A stretch of DNA of 64,000 nucleotides from Streptomyces bikiniensis. Lineage in GTDB: Bacteria; Actinomycetota; Actinomycetes; Streptomycetales; Streptomycetaceae. This document shows, in pieces, positions 62,115 to 64,000 of this stretch. Positions within the stretch are counted from its first letter, which is position 1; every line of letters begins with the position of its first letter. The notes under the pieces are model-generated. The model saw only the letters and a list, made by a program, of their open reading frames with translations, had not been told where the DNA came from and ran no database searches. The position numbers were made by a program, and so were the translations under genes. The DNA is taken from positions 124,001 through 188,000 of the forward strand of contig JNWL01000008.1 in NCBI GenBank assembly GCA_000716465.1, written 5' to 3'.

Positions 62115-62177
62115 CCTCCCGGGAACACCCCCGCGAGGTCTCCTCCTGGCCTCCCCGGGGACACCCCCGCGAGGTCA
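62112..62177. repeat. Direct repeat of a hairpin-forming element
   Basis: A 25-26 base sequence of the form CTCCC[C]GGG[G]ACACCCCCGCG followed by AGGTC occurs at about 62116-62140 and 62152-62177. Each copy can pair its flanking (GA/GG)CCTC with GAGGTC. The second copy overlaps the stop codon of the minus-strand NAD(P)-binding gene. The pair may act as terminators for the small gene and its convergent neighbour. Confidence 0.65.
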
Positions 62178-62831
62178 GTTTCCGGCCACCGCCTTCACCG
62201 CCACCGAGACCGGCGTCGACCCCGAGGTCAGTTCCAGGGTGAGGCCGGCCGTCGCCGGGGTCTCCAGGAGTTCCGCGACGACCGCCGCCACGTCGTCGCG
62301 GGGGACCGGGCCGCGGCCCGTGCGGGCCTCCAGGCGGACCAGGCCCGTGCCCGCGTCGTTCGTGAGGGCGCCGGGGCGCAGGATCATCCAGTCCAGGGCC
62401 GTGCGCGAACGGATCTCGTCGTCCGCCGCGCCCTTGGCCCGCAGGTAGGTGTCGAAGACCTCCTCGCCCGGGTGGGACGCGTCCGCGCCCATCGAGGAGA
62501 CGACCACGTACCGCCGCACCCCCGCCCGTTCCGCCGCGTCCGCGAGGAGCACCGCGGCCCCCCGGTCCACCGTGTCCTTGCGGTCCGCGCCGCTGCCCGG
62601 GCCCGCGCCCGCGGCGAAGACCACCGCGTCCGCGCCCCGCAGGGCGTCGGCCACCATGTGGGACGAGGCCGTCTCCAGGTCCAGGACGACGGGCTCGGCG
62701 CCCGCCTCCCGCAGGTCCGCCGCCTGCTCCGGCCGGCGGATGATCCCCGCCGGTTCGTGTCCGCCCGCCGAGAGCAGCCTCTCCAGGCGCAGGGCGATCT
62801 GTCCGTGTCCTCCAGCGATGACGATGCGCAT
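62175..62831 (-). CDS. NAD(P)-binding atypical short-chain dehydrogenase (SDR_a5-like)
   Basis: A 218-residue Rossmann-fold protein. The cofactor motif is GGHGQIALRLERLL at residue 7. Family segments are ADAVVFAAGAGPGSGADRKD near residue 75, RRYVVVSSMGADASHPGEE near residue 105 and LDWMILRPGALTNDAGTGLV near residue 145. The usual SDR catalytic Tyr-Lys pair is not evident, as in other atypical members. It starts at ATG 62831, two bases after the amidohydrolase-like gene, so both are probably one transcript. The substrate is unknown. Confidence 0.88.
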   Translation of the reverse strand: MRIVIAGGHGQIALRLERLLSAGGHEPAGIIRRPEQAADLREAGAEPVVLDLETASSHMVADALRGADAVVFAAGAGPGSGADRKDTVDRGAAVLLADAAERAGVRRYVVVSSMGADASHPGEEVFDTYLRAKGAADDEIRSRTALDWMILRPGALTNDAGTGLVRLEARTGRGPVPRDDVAAVVAELLETPATAGLTLELTSGSTPVSVAVKAVAGN

Positions 62832-62833
62832 AC

Positions 62834-64000
62834 TCACGACCGTACGACGGGACCGGCCTGCGGGCTCCCCGGCTCGGGCGGCCGCTTCGTCCGCGCCTGC
62901 CGCGGCAGGTCGAGCGCCGCCGCCGAGTCGCAGTACTCCCGCACCGCGCTCGTCCGCGCCACCACCCGCCCCCGGTGCACCACGATCCGGCTGTACGCCA
63001 GGGACAGCACGCCCGCCAGCCGCTCGCCCCGCACCGCCAGGAGCTCCGCCGGGAAGCCCGCCTCCACCCGCACCTCCGGAAGCCCGAGGACCGCCCGCGC
63101 CTCCGCGCCCACCGCCCCGTACGCCTCCTCCGGCGCGAGCCCGCCCTGCGACGCCAGCAGGTACGCCGCCTCCAGCGGGTCCCCGCGCCCCACCGGGTTC
63201 GCCGCGTCCCGCAGCGCCCCGCTCCCGGCCGCCACCCGCACCCCCGCCGCCCGCAGCAGCCCCACCGGCGCCACGCCCCGCGACCCCGCGTCCCGGCACC
63301 CGCCCTGCGGCAGGCACACCACCGCCACGCCGGCCGCCGCCAGCCGCTCGGCCGCCCGACCCGCCACCCCGGCGGGGAGCCGGGCCAGCCCCGCGCACGG
63401 TCCGATCGTCACCCCGGCCCCCAGCCCCCCGGCCATCGCCGCCAGCCGGGCCAGCCACGCCGGATCGTCCCCCTCCGTGTGCAGGTCCACCGGTACGCCG
63501 TGCTCCGCCGCGACCTCCAGGGCCGCCGCCACGTGCCCGGCCGGATCGGGGTCCAGGTCCGGCCGGCCACCGACCGCGACCGCACCCCTCCGCACCGCGT
63601 CCCGCAGCAGCGCCCGCCCGTCCGCGCCCGCCGCCCCGGTCAGCAGCCGGGGTACGGCGACGGGCAGCAGCTCGCCGAGGCCGTGCAGCGAACGCCGGGC
63701 CCGGAGCACCTCCTCCAGCGGCCCGAGGCCCTGCCCGTCGTCGATCCGCACGTGCGCGCGCAGCGCGGTCGCGCCGTGCCCGAGCTGGAGCAGCGCGGCC
63801 TCCGTGGCCCGGCGCCGCACCTCCTCCCCGTCGTACGGGACGCCGTACGACACGGGCCCGGGGCCGGGGGAGCCGGCGGAGAACGCCGTGTCGGCGTGCG
63901 CGTGGGGCTCGGCGGGCGCGGGCAGCAGCAGATACCCCGTGAGGTCCACCCGGGCGCCCGCGGTCACGGGCCCGAGGCCGCCCGCCGCCCCGACGGCCTC
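62834..64000 (-). CDS. Amidohydrolase (cytosine deaminase-like) family protein, 5' end beyond window, catalytic residues altered
   Basis: The frame is open to the window edge, so the start lies outside; the GTG near 63967 is unlikely to be the true start because family-like sequence continues upstream. The visible 388 residues show the amidohydrolase beginning LLLPAPAEPHAHADTAFSAG with the HxH metal pair, and a DLHTEGDD segment that matches the next metal His. At the expected 'SH' strand the sequence reads VTIGPCAG, and at the expected 'GSD' it reads AAGSGALRDAANP. A His and an Asp normally needed for metal-dependent deamination therefore appear missing. It may be inactive or do another job. 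Cotranscribed with the NAD(P)-binding gene. Confidence 0.75.
   Translation of the reverse strand, partial: EAVGAAGGLGPVTAGARVDLTGYLLLPAPAEPHAHADTAFSAGSPGPGPVSYGVPYDGEEVRRRATEAALLQLGHGATALRAHVRIDDGQGLGPLEEVLRARRSLHGLGELLPVAVPRLLTGAAGADGRALLRDAVRRGAVAVGGRPDLDPDPAGHVAAALEVAAEHGVPVDLHTEGDDPAWLARLAAMAGGLGAGVTIGPCAGLARLPAGVAGRAAERLAAAGVAVVCLPQGGCRDAGSRGVAPVGLLRAAGVRVAAGSGALRDAANPVGRGDPLEAAYLLASQGGLAPEEAYGAVGAEARAVLGLPEVRVEAGFPAELLAVRGERLAGVLSLAYSRIVVHRGRVVARTSAVREYCDSAAALDLPRQARTKRPPEPGSPQAGPVVRS

Overview
The window reads as chromosome of a high-GC actinomycete, almost certainly Streptomyces. The GC content is very high, many genes start with GTG, and neighbouring genes are often joined by 4-base GTGA or ATGA overlaps. 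The gene order matches the Streptomyces core region around the nuo genes: nuoA-N, polyprenyl synthase, korAB, second nuo cluster, htpX, yajQ, tRNA-Tyr. This assignment rests on recognised protein families and remembered gene order, not on a search.

Layout. (1) 1-15836: the nuoA-N operon for 14-subunit complex I. nuoA is cut by the window edge and a strong hairpin terminator follows nuoN. (2) 15.9-31.5 kb: accessory genes. These are an AraC regulator, a secreted intradiol dioxygenase with a carbohydrate-binding module, fumarylacetoacetase, a sortase-E-type wall protein, a CocE/NonD hydrolase, a polyprenyl diphosphate synthase, a FUSC transporter-like protein, a LolA-like lipoprotein-carrier fold protein, a broken secreted aminopeptidase and several small DUF/VOC/nucleotidyltransferase genes. 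(3) 31.7-34.9 kb: DHFR-like reductase, RarD permease, and a divergent qorB/HxlR pair. (4) 34.9-41.0 kb: a lipoprotein followed by two tandem paralogous Ser/Thr kinases fused to ABC-type ligand-binding domains through a Tat-like signal anchor. (5) 41.0-44.1 kb: korAB, 2-oxoacid:ferredoxin oxidoreductase. (6) 44.4-47.9 kb: two paralogous NarL-family histidine kinases and one LuxR-type response regulator, on the same strand as korAB and upstream of it. One kinase carries an apparent G8-tract frameshift. (7) 48.0-58.0 kb: a divergent second nuo cluster, A2 B2 C2 H2 I2 J2 K2 L2 M2 N2, with no D, E, F or G. (8) 58.0-64.0 kb: mscL, htpX, yccF, the ogt-alkB repair pair, yajQ, tRNA-Tyr, a 55-residue Cys-containing protein, an NAD(P)-binding protein and a partial amidohydrolase-like gene.

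How it fits together. The first nuo operon should make a conventional proton-pumping NADH:menaquinone oxidoreductase, and the nearby polyprenyl synthase may supply the quinone side chain. The second cluster keeps the membrane arm and the NuoB/NuoI iron-sulfur wire but lacks the NADH module and NuoD. It sits divergently next to a two-component system and korAB, which produces reduced ferredoxin. The most interesting hypothesis here is a ferredoxin-linked, complex-I-like enzyme that borrows NuoD from the first operon. Other points worth checking are the aminopeptidase deletion that removes a predicted zinc ligand, the kinase frameshift, the internal Tat-like anchors, several in-frame tandem repeats, and the amidohydrolase-like protein that lacks expected catalytic residues.
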